A stretch of 43,725 nt of DNA from Bacillota bacterium (GCA_023395615.1 JAEWYP010000084.1:1-43725), one strand, 5' to 3'. Shown: positions 33,970 through 42,809, counted from the stretch's first letter. The notes: a model not told the origin generated them from the sequence alone. Numbers and translations: made by a program.

Positions 33970-36534
33970 GTGCAAAAAACGGAGGGGATCCGGTACTGGC
34001 ATCTGTCGGCGGAGGACGCACTGCGAACGTACGGCGCCGCGGCCGACGGTCTGACGGCGGACGAGGCCGGGAAGCGGCTGAAGGAGTATGGCAAAAACGC
34101 GATTAAAGCGAAAAAAAAGACCGGGCCGCTGCTGCTGTTTCTGGGGCAGTTTAAGAACCCGATTATCATCATCCTGATTATCGCTACGTGCATCTCGGCG
34201 GCAACCGGCAGTCTGTACGACTCGCTGATTATTCTGGCGATCATCTTCGGCAGTGCCCTGCTGAGCTTTTTTCAGGAGTACAGCGCAAGCAACGCGGTGG
34301 AAGAACTGCGCTCAAGGGTTCAGATCAAATCCACGGTGCTAAGGGACGGAAAACCGACCGAGGTGTTTTCCAGCGAGATCGTGCCGGGCGATGTGGTGAC
34401 GCTGGCGGCAGGCAGCCTGATCCCCGCGGACGGGCGGGTGCTGGCCGGCAACGATTTCTTCGTGAACCAGTCCATCCTGACGGGCGAATCTTTTCCGGTG
34501 GAGAAAAACCCGGAGGCCGTTGCGGAAGACGCGGACCTGCAGGACCGTACCAACTGCGTCTGGATGGGCACCAACGTACGCAGCGGAACCGCAACAATCC
34601 TGATAACACAAACGGGCGAAGGCACGGAGTTTGGGAAAATCGCCCAGAAACTGACCCTGCGGCCGCCGGAGACGGAGTTTGAACGCGGCGTGCGGCGCTT
34701 CGGCTACCTGCTTACGGAAATTATGCTGGTGCTTACGCTGGCTGTGTTTGCGATCAACGTGATGTACCATAAACCGGCGATCGACGCGCTGCTGTTCTCG
34801 GTCGCGCTGGCGGTTGGCATTACGCCGCAGCTGCTGCCCGCGATTATCAGCATCACGCTGTCCAAAGGATCGCGAATGATGGCCAAAGCGGGCGTGATCG
34901 TGCGCCGGCTGACCTCCATAGAGAATTTCGGCAGCATGGATATCCTTTGCACCGATAAGACCGGCACCCTGACCGAGGGTGTCGTGCGGCTGGACGGCGC
35001 TGTGGACACCGCCGGCAACGAAGCCGACACAATCTACCGCCTGGCGTACCTGAACGCCTCCATGCAAACGGGGTTGCCTAACGCGCTGGACGCGGCGATT
35101 ATCAGCCGCGGCAAGCCGGAAATCGGCAGCACGCAGAAAGTGGATGAAATCCCCTACGATTTTATCCGCAAACGCCTGAGCATCGTCGTAGAGGATGGCG
35201 GGCAATGCACGATGGTTACCAAAGGCGCGCTGAGCAGCGTCCTGGAGGTCTGCGACACGGTTGACGCGAACGGCGCGACCCTTGCTCTGGACGCGGCGCA
35301 GACCAAATCGCTGCAGGCGCGTTTTGCCGCGTGGAGCGCGCAGGGGATGCGCGTGCTGGGTATCGCGCGCAAAACAGTGGCGAAGCAGGAGAAATACGAA
35401 CGAACCGACGAGACCGGCATGACGTTCGCCGGATTTCTGCTGTTCTTCGACCCGCCCAAGGCGGATGTAAACCAGACGATCGCGGCGCTGGCAAAGCTGG
35501 GCGTCAGCCTGCGCATTATCACCGGAGACAATCGGCTGGTGGCGGAACATATCGCACAGACCGTCGGGCTGAAAATTACGGGCGTGCTGACCGGCGCGGA
35601 AATGGGCAAGATGACCGATGAGGCGCTGTGGAAGAAAATCGAAAACACCAATCTGTTCGCCGAGGTGGACCCTAACCAGAAGGAACGGATTATTCTGGCG
35701 CTGAAAAAGAAAAGCCACGTGGTAGGATATATGGGCGACGGTATCAACGACGCGCCCGCGCTGCACGCGGCAGACGTAAGCATCTCCGTGAACACTGCCG
35801 TGGACGTGGCCAAGGAAGCCGCCGATTTCGTGCTGATGGACAGCGGTCTGGACGTGCTGCGGCGCGGGATCGAACTTGGCCGCACGACCTTCGCCAATAC
35901 GCTGAAATATATCCTGATTACCACCAGCGCCAACTTTGGCAATATGTTCAGCATGGCGGGCGCGTCGCTGTTTATGCCGTTTCTCCCGTTGCTGCCCAAG
36001 CAGATTCTGCTGATTAACTTTTTAACGGATTTCCCGGCGGTGACCATCGCCACGGATGCTGTGGACCCGGAGGACATGCAAAAGCCCAGAAGGTGGAACA
36101 CGCGTTATATCCAGCGGTTTATGATCGTATTTGGGTTGATCAGCTCGGTGTTTGATTACCTCACCTTCGCCGTGCTGCTGCTGGGCTTCCATACCCCGCA
36201 GGAAATGTTTCAGAGCAGCTGGTTCATCCTCTCGATTCTGACGGAGCTAATGACCCTGCTGGTGATTCGCACGCGGAAACCGTTCTACAGGAGCCGGCCG
36301 GCGCCGCTGTTGCTGTTCTCCACCATCGGGGTCGGACTGCTTACGATGCTGATTCCCTATCTGCCGCTGGAGAAGGTATTAAACATCGTGCCGGTGCCCT
36401 TCCCGCTGATGATGGCGCTGCTGGGTATCGCCGGGCTGTACATTCTGGCGACGGAAATCGGCAAGCACTTTTTCTTCCGCGCAAATCCGCGCAAAGGGCT
36501 TGCGGCACGCGAACGGGACGACATGGCCCTGTAA
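33970..36534 (+). CDS. mgtA: Magnesium-translocating P-type ATPase (MgtA-like)
   Basis: An 854-residue P3B-type cation ATPase of the inner membrane that imports Mg2+ at the cost of ATP. Landmarks in order: N-terminal cation-ATPase domain, LTGESFPVEK actuator motif, membrane helix with VGITPQLLPAI (MgtA of enterobacteria has PEMLP here), CTDKTGTLTEG with phosphorylated Asp329, VGYMGDGINDAPAL hinge motif, and six C-terminal helices. Start is the GTG at 33970 with AAAGGGG upstream; the ATG at 33963 is out of frame. The 270 bases upstream look structured, but the GGTGAGGCTCC element of an M-box riboswitch is not seen. Mg2+ is the family's usual ion; Ni2+ or another divalent ion is less likely. 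Confidence 0.9.
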   Translation: MQKTEGIRYWHLSAEDALRTYGAAADGLTADEAGKRLKEYGKNAIKAKKKTGPLLLFLGQFKNPIIIILIIATCISAATGSLYDSLIILAIIFGSALLSFFQEYSASNAVEELRSRVQIKSTVLRDGKPTEVFSSEIVPGDVVTLAAGSLIPADGRVLAGNDFFVNQSILTGESFPVEKNPEAVAEDADLQDRTNCVWMGTNVRSGTATILITQTGEGTEFGKIAQKLTLRPPETEFERGVRRFGYLLTEIMLVLTLAVFAINVMYHKPAIDALLFSVALAVGITPQLLPAIISITLSKGSRMMAKAGVIVRRLTSIENFGSMDILCTDKTGTLTEGVVRLDGAVDTAGNEADTIYRLAYLNASMQTGLPNALDAAIISRGKPEIGSTQKVDEIPYDFIRKRLSIVVEDGGQCTMVTKGALSSVLEVCDTVDANGATLALDAAQTKSLQARFAAWSAQGMRVLGIARKTVAKQEKYERTDETGMTFAGFLLFFDPPKADVNQTIAALAKLGVSLRIITGDNRLVAEHIAQTVGLKITGVLTGAEMGKMTDEALWKKIENTNLFAEVDPNQKERIILALKKKSHVVGYMGDGINDAPALHAADVSISVNTAVDVAKEAADFVLMDSGLDVLRRGIELGRTTFANTLKYILITTSANFGNMFSMAGASLFMPFLPLLPKQILLINFLTDFPAVTIATDAVDPEDMQKPRRWNTRYIQRFMIVFGLISSVFDYLTFAVLLLGFHTPQEMFQSSWFILSILTELMTLLVIRTRKPFYRSRPAPLLLFSTIGVGLLTMLIPYLPLEKVLNIVPVPFPLMMALLGIAGLYILATEIGKHFFFRANPRKGLAARERDDMAL

Positions 36535-36543
36535 TTTTTCCAC

Positions 36544-36594
36544 AATAAAAAACGGCGCCGCGGGGGGGTTCTCCCAGCGACGCTGTTTTTTATT
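36544..36594. terminator. Bidirectional terminator after mgtA
   Basis: AATAAAAAACGGCG (36544-36557) pairs with CGCTGTTTTTTATT (36581-36594) with one mismatch; the inner GGG/CCC strengthens the hairpin. A/T-rich arms give a T-tract in both directions, fitting the convergent gene at 36604. Confidence 0.85.
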
Positions 36595-36603
36595 GCGAAT
36601 TTT

Positions 36604-37518
36604 TCAGATCACAAACTGTTCCATGTACCGTTTGGTGAGGCGGAGCGAATCCAGCACCCGCTCGCGCGTGCCCTCGAAGGCGCGGTCTTCCACCTCGATA
36701 CAGGCGAAACCTTCATAGCCGATGTCTGTTAAGGCCGATACGTAACGGCCCCAGTCCACGTCGCCCAATCCCGGAAGCTTGGGACTCATGTATTCCAGCG
36801 GATAACCCATGGTGCCAACCTGCGCCAGCTTGTCGGGATAAAGCTTGATGTCTTTAAAATGAACGTGGAATATCTTCTCGCGGAACTCGTACAGGGGCTT
36901 GCAGTAATCCATCATCTGCCACACAAAGTGGGACGGGTCGTAGTTAAGACCCAGGTTGGGGGAGGGCAGCGCCTCGAACACCCGGCGCCACAGGGCAGGC
37001 GAGGTCATCAGGTTTTGCCCGCCGGGCCACTGAGTGCCGTCAAACAGCATGGGGCAGTTTTCGATGGCGATTTTTACGCCCTTTTCTTCCGCCAGCCGCA
37101 ATATCGGGGGCCAGATTTGCCGGACCAGCTCCAGATTTTCTTCCACGGTCTTATGCTGGTCGCGGCCAATGAAGGTAGTCACCAGATTGACCCCCAGCTT
37201 CGCGCTGGCGGCGATTACTTTTTTCAGGTGTTCCTGCACGGCGGCCCGCTTTGCGGGGTCGGCGTCCATGGGGTTGGGGTAATAGGCAAGGGCGCTGATC
37301 TCCACATTCCGCTTATGGCAGTAATCCAGCAGATAAGCGGCCTTTTCATCCGTCAGGCTGTCCACGTCGATGTGGCTCACGCCCGCGTACCGGCGTTCGG
37401 ACCGGCCCACCGGCCAGCACGCCACCTCCACGCAGCGGTACCCCATCGCGGCCGCCGTGTCGATCATTTCTTCAAACGTCCAGTCGGCCAGAATTGCGCT
37501 TACAAAACCCAGTTTCAT
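36604..37518 (-). CDS. Sugar phosphate isomerase/epimerase (xylose isomerase-like TIM barrel)
   Basis: A 304-residue single TIM barrel of the AP_endonuc_2 superfamily, which includes IolE, IolI and ketose 3-epimerases. Visible metal-site strands: VKIAIENCPMLFDG with Glu, GLNYDPSHFVW with Asp and His, FHVHFKDIKLY with His, and ACIEVEDRAF with the last Glu. Expected role: isomerise or epimerise an imported sugar or inositol derivative with a divalent metal ion, in the cytoplasm. ATG at 37518 has AGAGGTG upstream; the ATG 9 bases earlier is less supported. It is 111 bases downstream of the LacI gene in the same direction, so the two likely share the promoter at 38674 and the same inducer pathway. 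Confidence 0.87.
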   Translation of the reverse strand: MKLGFVSAILADWTFEEMIDTAAAMGYRCVEVACWPVGRSERRYAGVSHIDVDSLTDEKAAYLLDYCHKRNVEISALAYYPNPMDADPAKRAAVQEHLKKVIAASAKLGVNLVTTFIGRDQHKTVEENLELVRQIWPPILRLAEEKGVKIAIENCPMLFDGTQWPGGQNLMTSPALWRRVFEALPSPNLGLNYDPSHFVWQMMDYCKPLYEFREKIFHVHFKDIKLYPDKLAQVGTMGYPLEYMSPKLPGLGDVDWGRYVSALTDIGYEGFACIEVEDRAFEGTRERVLDSLRLTKRYMEQFVI

Positions 37519-37629
37519 TCGTAACACCTCTTATCGCCGGGGAGAGCGCCCGGCCTTTCTGTTCGTTGGGGAAAAGTGCCGCCCCGCGCCGCGTTGCCCC
37601 GGCGCATCAAGCAACGTAACGGAGCTCCG

Positions 37630-38625
37630 CTAAATAGAGTCCCGCAAAACCAGCTCGGTTTCCAGCAGCACGTGGCGGGCTTCGCCCGTCGGGTTGACCA
37701 TCCGATCTGCCAGAATTTCGCAGACCATATACCCCAGCTGAAACTGCGGCATGTTGACCGCCGTAACGCTGGGGTGGCTGACCATGGAAATGTACGTGTT
37801 ATCAAAGCCGATCAGCGAGCAGTCGGCGGGAATCTGTACGCCTTCGGTGCTGGCGGCCTTCACCACGGCGGCGGCGAACATGTCGCTTGTGGCGAGGATC
37901 GCGTCGGGGCGCACGCCCGCGGTCAGCAGCTGCCGCGCCACGGCGAAGGAGCTGTCAAAGCCCATTTCCGTCACCTTGAAGATCAGCGAAGGATCGACCG
38001 GGATACCCGCCTCGCGCAGCGCCTCGGCGTACCCCAGATAACGCTGGCGGGCGTATTTAAACTTGTCCGGGCCGTTGATCAGCGCCACGCGGCGGCGGCC
38101 CCGCTGCAAAAGGGTATGCACGGCGTTGCGCGCGGCGGCAAAATCATCCACGCTTACATAGGGGAGCGGGCTGCGCTCGTTATATTCGGCGCACTGCACT
38201 ACCGGCGCGGCACGGTCGATGGCGGCCAGTACCGCCTCGTCGTTAACCGGCGACAGCAGGATGCAGCCGCCCGCGTTAATCATGCCCAGCAGACGGATGA
38301 GGCGCTGGCTGCGGTCGTCCAGATTGCCTTCCGTGTACACCAGCGTTTCCAGCCCACGGTTTTTAGCGGACACCTGAATCCCCTTCACGATTTTTGCGTA
38401 AAACGGGTTATCCAGGTTAGGGAGCACCACCACAATCAGCCCGTTGTGCGCGGCGGAGGGTTCCTCGCGCACATAGCCGAGTTCGTCCATAGCGGCGCTG
38501 ACCAGCTCCACGGTGGAGGGTTTCACGTTGCCCTTGTCGTTTAGCACTCTGGACACGGTGGCGATCGAAACGCCCGCGCGCGCCGCCACCTCGGTAATGG
38601 TCGGCTCCACGCTTTTCTTCTTCAT
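37630..38625 (-). CDS. LacI family transcriptional repressor
   Basis: A 331-residue LacI/GalR-type regulator. The N-terminal helix-turn-helix is ITEVAARAGVSIATVSRVLN (10-29), followed by the hinge NVKPSTVELVSAAMDELGYV. The ligand domain starts LIVVVLPNLDNPFYAKIVKG, with further periplasmic-binding-like segments GRRRVALINGPDKFKYARQR and LIGFDNTYISMVSHPSVTAV. It probably represses its own gene and the divergent CUT2 importer until the sugar is bound. Candidate operators are the dyads at 38719-38731 and 38812-38825. The start has GGGAGGG upstream. Confidence 0.93.
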   Translation of the reverse strand: MKKKSVEPTITEVAARAGVSIATVSRVLNDKGNVKPSTVELVSAAMDELGYVREEPSAAHNGLIVVVLPNLDNPFYAKIVKGIQVSAKNRGLETLVYTEGNLDDRSQRLIRLLGMINAGGCILLSPVNDEAVLAAIDRAAPVVQCAEYNERSPLPYVSVDDFAAARNAVHTLLQRGRRRVALINGPDKFKYARQRYLGYAEALREAGIPVDPSLIFKVTEMGFDSSFAVARQLLTAGVRPDAILATSDMFAAAVVKAASTEGVQIPADCSLIGFDNTYISMVSHPSVTAVNMPQFQLGYMVCEILADRMVNPTGEARHVLLETELVLRDSI

Positions 38626-38673
38626 GGTTGAAATGCCCTCCCTTGCGAACGGAGATGATCTGCGCCTGCATGA

Positions 38674-38702
38674 ATTATAGCACGGGGACCAATGAGATGT
38701 AA
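38674..38702 (-). promoter_or_regulatory. Promoter of the LacI-type gene
   Basis: On the minus strand TTACAT (38697-38702), 17-base spacer, TATAAT (38674-38679). The left arm GATGTAAA (38696-38703), which overlaps the -35, is mirrored by TTTACATC at 38726-38733, suggesting autoregulation. Confidence 0.75.
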
Positions 38703-38718
38703 AGAATGTAATTCAACG

Positions 38719-38731
38719 TGTAATATTTACA
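38719..38731. promoter_or_regulatory. Dyad TGTAA-TAT-TTACA in the divergent region
   Basis: A perfect 5+3+5 dyad just upstream of the LacI gene promoter. Candidate operator; it does not have the central CG usual for LacI sites. Confidence 0.45.
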
Positions 38732-38811
38732 TCGAATATAGCCGGAGCAGAAAGGAAATAACGTTGTATCAAAACGTATTAACGCATATTTGTAAAAATG
38801 AAAACTTATGT

Positions 38812-38825
38812 AAACGAATGCGTTT
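38812..38825 (+). promoter_or_regulatory. Candidate LacI-type operator AAACG-N4-CGTTT
   Basis: A perfect 5-base dyad, AAACGAATGCGTTT, ends 3 bases before the -35 hexamer of the importer promoter. Its shape (AAACG/CGTTT arms) is like many LacI/GalR operators. Confidence 0.6.
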
Positions 38826-38828
38826 CCG

Positions 38829-38857
38829 TTGACAGATGTAAAACCGTATGCTATTCT
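38829..38857 (+). promoter_or_regulatory. Promoter of the second CUT2 importer operon
   Basis: Consensus TTGACA (38829-38834), a 17-base spacer and TATTCT (38852-38857). A leader of about 115 bases follows, with a small dyad GCGTT-AAC-AACGC at 38918-38930. Confidence 0.82.
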
Positions 38858-38980
38858 TGCATCAGCAAAAGGAACATCGAATCCCGCGGGGTACCATGCG
38901 GTATTTGGTGTCCTCCTGCGTTAACAACGCCTCCCGCGTGTGCGGGGGAGCACCTTACAAACAAAACGGAGGAATTCAAC

Positions 38981-39922
38981 ATGAAAAAGATTCTGGCCGT
39001 CGTACTCGCGCTGACGCTCTGCCTGGGCATCGTAAGCCTGTCCGCGTCCGCCGAAACCGCTAAGTTCAAAATCGGCATTCTCGCCCCGGCAGTCACCCAC
39101 GGCTGGGTAGCCGGCGTGGCGTACAATGCCGAGGCCCGCTGCAAGGAACTGGCGGACACCGTGGAGTACAAACTGTACACCTCCAACAACGCCGAGGAAA
39201 TGACCAGCCAGCTGGACGACCTGAAAACCTGGGGCGCGCAGGCCATCGTTGCGTTCCCGCAGTGGGAAGGCATGGAAGTACCCATTCAGGCCGCGATTGA
39301 CAGTGGCATCACCGTTGTCAACTTCGATATCGCCATCAACGCCACGGGCGTGTACCGTGTCACCGGCGATAACGAGGGCATGGGTGTGGAAAGCGCCAAG
39401 TACATCGTAAGCAAGATCGGCACCACCGGCACCGTCGTGGCGCTGCCCGTTCCCACCAGCGGCTCCGTGTCCGACCTGCGCATGAAGGGCTTCAAAGATA
39501 CCATGGCCCAGATCGCGCCCGACATGAAGATCGTCGAATACGCTACCAAGTTCACCCGTGAAGACGGCCTGAAAGACTTTACCGACATCCTGGCCGCCAA
39601 CCCGCAGATCGACGCGGTGTACAGCCTGGACGACGAAACCTCCATCGGCTGCCTGCAGGCGATTTCCGACGCGGGCCGCACGGATATCAAAGTAATCACC
39701 GGCGGCGGCGGAATGCAGGAATACTTCAAGATGATGCCCGAGAACCAGAACATCTGGATCTGCTCCGCGCTGTACAGCCCGATGATGGTTCGCGACGCCG
39801 TGGATATGGCTGTGAGCGTGCTCAAGGGCGAAAAAGTCGACGCTGTGAAGGTGATCCCCACCACGATCGTGGATCGCGACAACTGCGCGCAGTACATCGA
39901 CCCCAACAACACCGTTTATTAA
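38981..39922 (+). CDS. Periplasmic-type sugar-binding protein of the second CUT2 importer
   Basis: A 313-residue receptor of the Peripla_BP_4 family. Signal peptide MKKILAVVLALTLCLGIVSL then SASAETAKF; cleavage after ASA is likely, without a lipobox cysteine. Typical segments: IGILAPAVTHGWVAGVAYNA, GAQAIVAFPQWEGMEVPIQA, SGITVVNFDIAINATGVYRV and AANPQIDAVYSLDDETSIGC. It would capture a sugar or cyclitol for the transporter at 40165-42728. ACGGAGG precedes the ATG at 38981; earlier in-frame codons lie in the leader. The LacI-type gene is divergent, and its product presumably controls this promoter. Confidence 0.92.
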   Translation: MKKILAVVLALTLCLGIVSLSASAETAKFKIGILAPAVTHGWVAGVAYNAEARCKELADTVEYKLYTSNNAEEMTSQLDDLKTWGAQAIVAFPQWEGMEVPIQAAIDSGITVVNFDIAINATGVYRVTGDNEGMGVESAKYIVSKIGTTGTVVALPVPTSGSVSDLRMKGFKDTMAQIAPDMKIVEYATKFTREDGLKDFTDILAANPQIDAVYSLDDETSIGCLQAISDAGRTDIKVITGGGGMQEYFKMMPENQNIWICSALYSPMMVRDAVDMAVSVLKGEKVDAVKVIPTTIVDRDNCAQYIDPNNTVY

Positions 39923-39940
39923 TCGACCGTCGATCCATAC

Positions 39941-39970
39941 GGTTGGGAGGGGCCTGTGCCCTTCCCAACC
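39941..39970 (+). terminator. Terminator or attenuator after the binding-protein gene
   Basis: GGTTGGGAGGGGC (39941-39953) pairs with GCCCTTCCCAACC (39958-39970), 13 bp with one mismatch and a CTGT loop, followed by TGTTCCTGTGTTTG. Partial termination here would make the binding protein more abundant than the transporter. Confidence 0.7.
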
Positions 39971-39994
39971 TGTTCCTGTGTTTGGGGAGTTGTG

Positions 39995-40041
39995 CGTGCG
40001 ATGGTCAGCATACTGCGGGCCAGCATCCTGACCATCGCACG
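39995..40041 (+). repeat. Perfect 14-bp inverted repeat
   Basis: CGTGCGATGGTCAG (39995-40008) is exactly complementary to CTGACCATCGCACG (40028-40041), with a 19-base loop and no T-tract. It might stabilise the upstream transcript against 3' exonucleases or be a protein site. Confidence 0.7.
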
Positions 40042-40164
40042 TATCCCGCCGCGAGCGGTTCGCGGCGCGCCGGCAACGGCCGTGGCGGAATTGAATGCAG
40101 GGTGAACCGTCTGCCTGTCGCGAAGAACCGCTGTAATTTGACCGGAACGGATGTGAACGGCTGC

Positions 40165-41643
40165 ATGAAGCTGGAGATGCAGGGAATCAGCAAATCCTTC
40201 GGCGCCAACCGGGTGTTGAAATCCGTGAACTTTCACCTGGAGGGCGGCGAAATCTGCGCGCTGCTGGGGGAGAACGGAGCGGGTAAGTCCACGTTGATGA
40301 ACATACTGGGCGGCGTGTTGCCCGCCGACGAGGGAAGCATTCTTCTTAACGGTGAGGCCCGGAATTTCCAGACGCCCACGCAGTCGCTGGATGCGGGCAT
40401 CGCGTTTATTCATCAAGAGCTGAACCTGATCAACGACCTGCCAATTTATGAAAACATGTTTATCGGCCGGGAACTGAAAAAGAGGAGCGGTCTGCTGGAC
40501 CATGCCCGGATGGTGGCCGAAACCCGCGCGGTTTTTGACCGGATGGGGCTTACCATCGACCCCCGGACAATGGTTGGCACGCTGGATGCCAGTTATAAGC
40601 AGATTGTGGAGATCAGCCGCGCACTGCTGATGAAGGCGAAGCTGATTATCATGGACGAACCTACCACATCGCTGACCGATCCGGAGATAGAGCGCGTGTT
40701 CGCCATGCTGCGCACCCTTCGGGAACAGGATGTGGGGATTGTGTTTATCTCGCACAAACTGCGTGAAGTGATGGAAATTTGCGACCGTTATACCGTACTG
40801 CGCGACGGGGTCATGGTAGCGGAGGGCGCCGTGAAGGAAACAAGCGTTGGAGAGCTTGCCCGCCACATGGTGGGGCATGAGGTGCTTTCCAACCTGGCGT
40901 GCCGGGTATGCAACCGCGGGGAGGAGCGTCTGCGCCTGACCGATCTGACGCTGGAACCGTATTTCCGCCATGTAAGCCTGACGGCCTATGCGGGAGAAGT
41001 GCTGGGCGTGACCGGCCTGCTGGGGGACGGGCGCAGCGAACTGTTCCGCACGGTGTTCGGCGCGGAGCAGAACTATGAAGGCGACATTGCCGTAATGGGC
41101 AAACCGGTGCACGTGCATTCCACGGGGCAGGCGGTGGAACTGGGGCTGGGCTATGTGCCCCGGAACCGTAAGGAAAACGGCATCGTAAAGGATATGTCGA
41201 TTCTGGAAAACGGGTCGATTGTGACCTGGCCCCGGCTGGTGCGGCACGGGCTGATTGACCACCGAAAGCAGCGTGCGGAGTTTGACCGGCAGCGCAAGGC
41301 GCTGAGCATCAAACTGGGGAAACCCGCGGACCCCATCACCAGCCTGTCCGGCGGAAATCAACAGAAAGTGGTGCTGGCGAAATGGCTCAGCGCCGACCCG
41401 AAGGTGCTGATTCTGGATAACCCCACGCAGGGCGTGGACGTGGGCGCCAAGGAAGAAATTTATGAGATTATCCGCAAACTGGCCGACAGGGGCGTAGCGG
41501 TGATTGTGCTGAGCAGCGAGGCGCAGGAAATTATGCGGGTGTGCGACCGCGCGCTGGTGATGTTCCACGGCGAGGTGCGCGATACGGTCAGCGGCGAGCG
41601 CATGACGGAGCACGAAATGATGCGTTTGGCTACGGGCTGCTGA
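40165..41643 (+). CDS. Second ribose-type sugar ABC transporter, double ATPase subunit
   Basis: A 492-residue CUT2-class ATPase. First domain: ALLGENGAGKSTLMNILGG, the region DASYKQIVEISRALLMKAKL, Walker B LIIMDEPTTSLT. Second domain: GVTGLLGDGRSELFRTVFGA (degenerate Walker A, family-typical), signature LSGGNQQKVVLAKWLSADPK and Walker B VLILDNPTQGVD, where Asn replaces the usual Glu after the Asp, a change also known in some members. The start is not certain: the ATG at 40165 begins the conserved MKLEMQGISKSFG but has only a weak Shine-Dalgarno; a GTG at 40153 is an alternative. It joins the permease gene after 44 bases. Confidence 0.9.
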   Translation: MKLEMQGISKSFGANRVLKSVNFHLEGGEICALLGENGAGKSTLMNILGGVLPADEGSILLNGEARNFQTPTQSLDAGIAFIHQELNLINDLPIYENMFIGRELKKRSGLLDHARMVAETRAVFDRMGLTIDPRTMVGTLDASYKQIVEISRALLMKAKLIIMDEPTTSLTDPEIERVFAMLRTLREQDVGIVFISHKLREVMEICDRYTVLRDGVMVAEGAVKETSVGELARHMVGHEVLSNLACRVCNRGEERLRLTDLTLEPYFRHVSLTAYAGEVLGVTGLLGDGRSELFRTVFGAEQNYEGDIAVMGKPVHVHSTGQAVELGLGYVPRNRKENGIVKDMSILENGSIVTWPRLVRHGLIDHRKQRAEFDRQRKALSIKLGKPADPITSLSGGNQQKVVLAKWLSADPKVLILDNPTQGVDVGAKEEIYEIIRKLADRGVAVIVLSSEAQEIMRVCDRALVMFHGEVRDTVSGERMTEHEMMRLATGC

Positions 41644-41687
41644 GGGTTTCCGCTTTTCCGATTCATCCTGAAGGGAGAACAACCGAT

Positions 41688-42728
41688 ATGGAACAGGCTC
41701 AGAAGAAGAACAATTTCCTCCACTGGCTGCGCGAAAGCTGGCGTACCAAGCCGCTCTTTTCCACCACGTGCGCGCTGCTGGTGATGGTGGTGCTGCAAAC
41801 GTTCGCCTTGGGTTTTCACTACCCCAGCGTCGGCGACTGGTTTACCGCGTGGGGTAAAAACTGGATCAATATCCTGCGCAACAACGCGGGCGTAGGCATT
41901 ATCTCGCTGGGCATGACGTTCGTGATTATTTCCGGCGGTATCGACCTTGCCGTTGGCTCCACGCTGGTCGCCATCGGTGCGGTCGTGATGCTGCTGATCG
42001 ACGGCAATGCCACGGGCCTTTTAACCTCGCTGGGGATTACCGGTCCGTTTGCCTACCTGATCGCCATTGCCGCCGGAATTCTGGTGGGCGTTCTGCTGGG
42101 TGAATGCTCCGGCGTGCTGGTGGCGCACAGCGGCCTGCCGCCCTTTATCGCTACCCTGGGCATGATGAAGATTGCCCGCAGCGTTACGCAGCAGTTTATG
42201 CAATCCTCTTCCCCTGCGGTGCCCAAGGATTTTTTGAATATCGCCAATTTGCGCATCGGCGGGGAGATTATCCTGCCGATCCTGTACTGGTTTTTGCTGG
42301 CGGCTGTACTGTACGTGGTGAGCAAACACACGGCGTTCGGTCGGCAGGTGTTTGCGGTGGGCTCCAGTGAGCGTACCAGCAAGCTGTCCGGCGTAAATGT
42401 GCGCAAGGTGAAACGCCGCGTGTATGTGCTGATGGGCGCGCTGGTGGCGGTGGCCGCGGTGATCCAGATCGCCCGCATCGGCAGTATGGACTATGCCAAC
42501 GCCGGCAGCGGCTATGAGATGGACGCCATCGCGGCGGTCATTATCGGCGGCACCAGCATGAGCGGCGGGCGCGGCTCCATCGTGGGCAGCGTTCTGGGCA
42601 TGCTGATTCTTGCGGTGATGAACAACCTGCTCAACCTGCTGGGGGTTCCCCCGTTCCTGCGCGAAGCCTTTAAGGGCGTGATCGTGATCGCGGCCGTGCT
42701 TCTGCAAAAGAAGGACAGCGGGAACTGA
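41688..42728 (+). CDS. Second ribose-type sugar ABC transporter permease
   Basis: A 346-residue membrane subunit (RbsC/XylH-like). A hydrophilic N-terminus leads to a first helix (TTCALLVMVVLQTFALGF); then MTFVIISGGIDLAVGSTLVA, SGLPPFIATLGMMKIARSVT, VFAVGSSERTSKLSGVNVRK and AIAAVIIGGTSMSGGRGSIV mark the family. The ATG at 41688 has AAGGGAG upstream; the frame opens earlier inside the ATPase gene. It forms the channel of the 38981-42728 importer. The dehydrogenase gene follows 81 bases later, probably in the same operon. Confidence 0.92.
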   Translation: MEQAQKKNNFLHWLRESWRTKPLFSTTCALLVMVVLQTFALGFHYPSVGDWFTAWGKNWINILRNNAGVGIISLGMTFVIISGGIDLAVGSTLVAIGAVVMLLIDGNATGLLTSLGITGPFAYLIAIAAGILVGVLLGECSGVLVAHSGLPPFIATLGMMKIARSVTQQFMQSSSPAVPKDFLNIANLRIGGEIILPILYWFLLAAVLYVVSKHTAFGRQVFAVGSSERTSKLSGVNVRKVKRRVYVLMGALVAVAAVIQIARIGSMDYANAGSGYEMDAIAAVIIGGTSMSGGRGSIVGSVLGMLILAVMNNLLNLLGVPPFLREAFKGVIVIAAVLLQKKDSGN

Positions 42729-42809
42729 ACCGATCCTGCCGCGTATGCGCCGGGAAGCCTGCAGTGCGCCTGTATTATACGGCGTACGGAAACGCAAGGA
42801 GGAGAAACG

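Larger units (their letters stand above)
39923..40164 (+). other. Gap with two stacked hairpins between binding protein and ATPase genes
   Basis: The 242 bases hold the hairpins at 39941-39970 and 39995-40041, described separately, then about 120 bases without an evident feature. No good ribosome binding site precedes the ATPase start. Confidence 0.6.

Noticed and set aside
34339..35766. A 475-codon open frame on the minus strand opposite mgtA
   Set aside because: Shadow of the P-type ATPase, whose motifs are unmistakable.
39919..41682. A 587-codon open frame on the minus strand opposite the second ATPase
   Set aside because: Antisense to a clear double-ATPase gene, no start signal, no domain.
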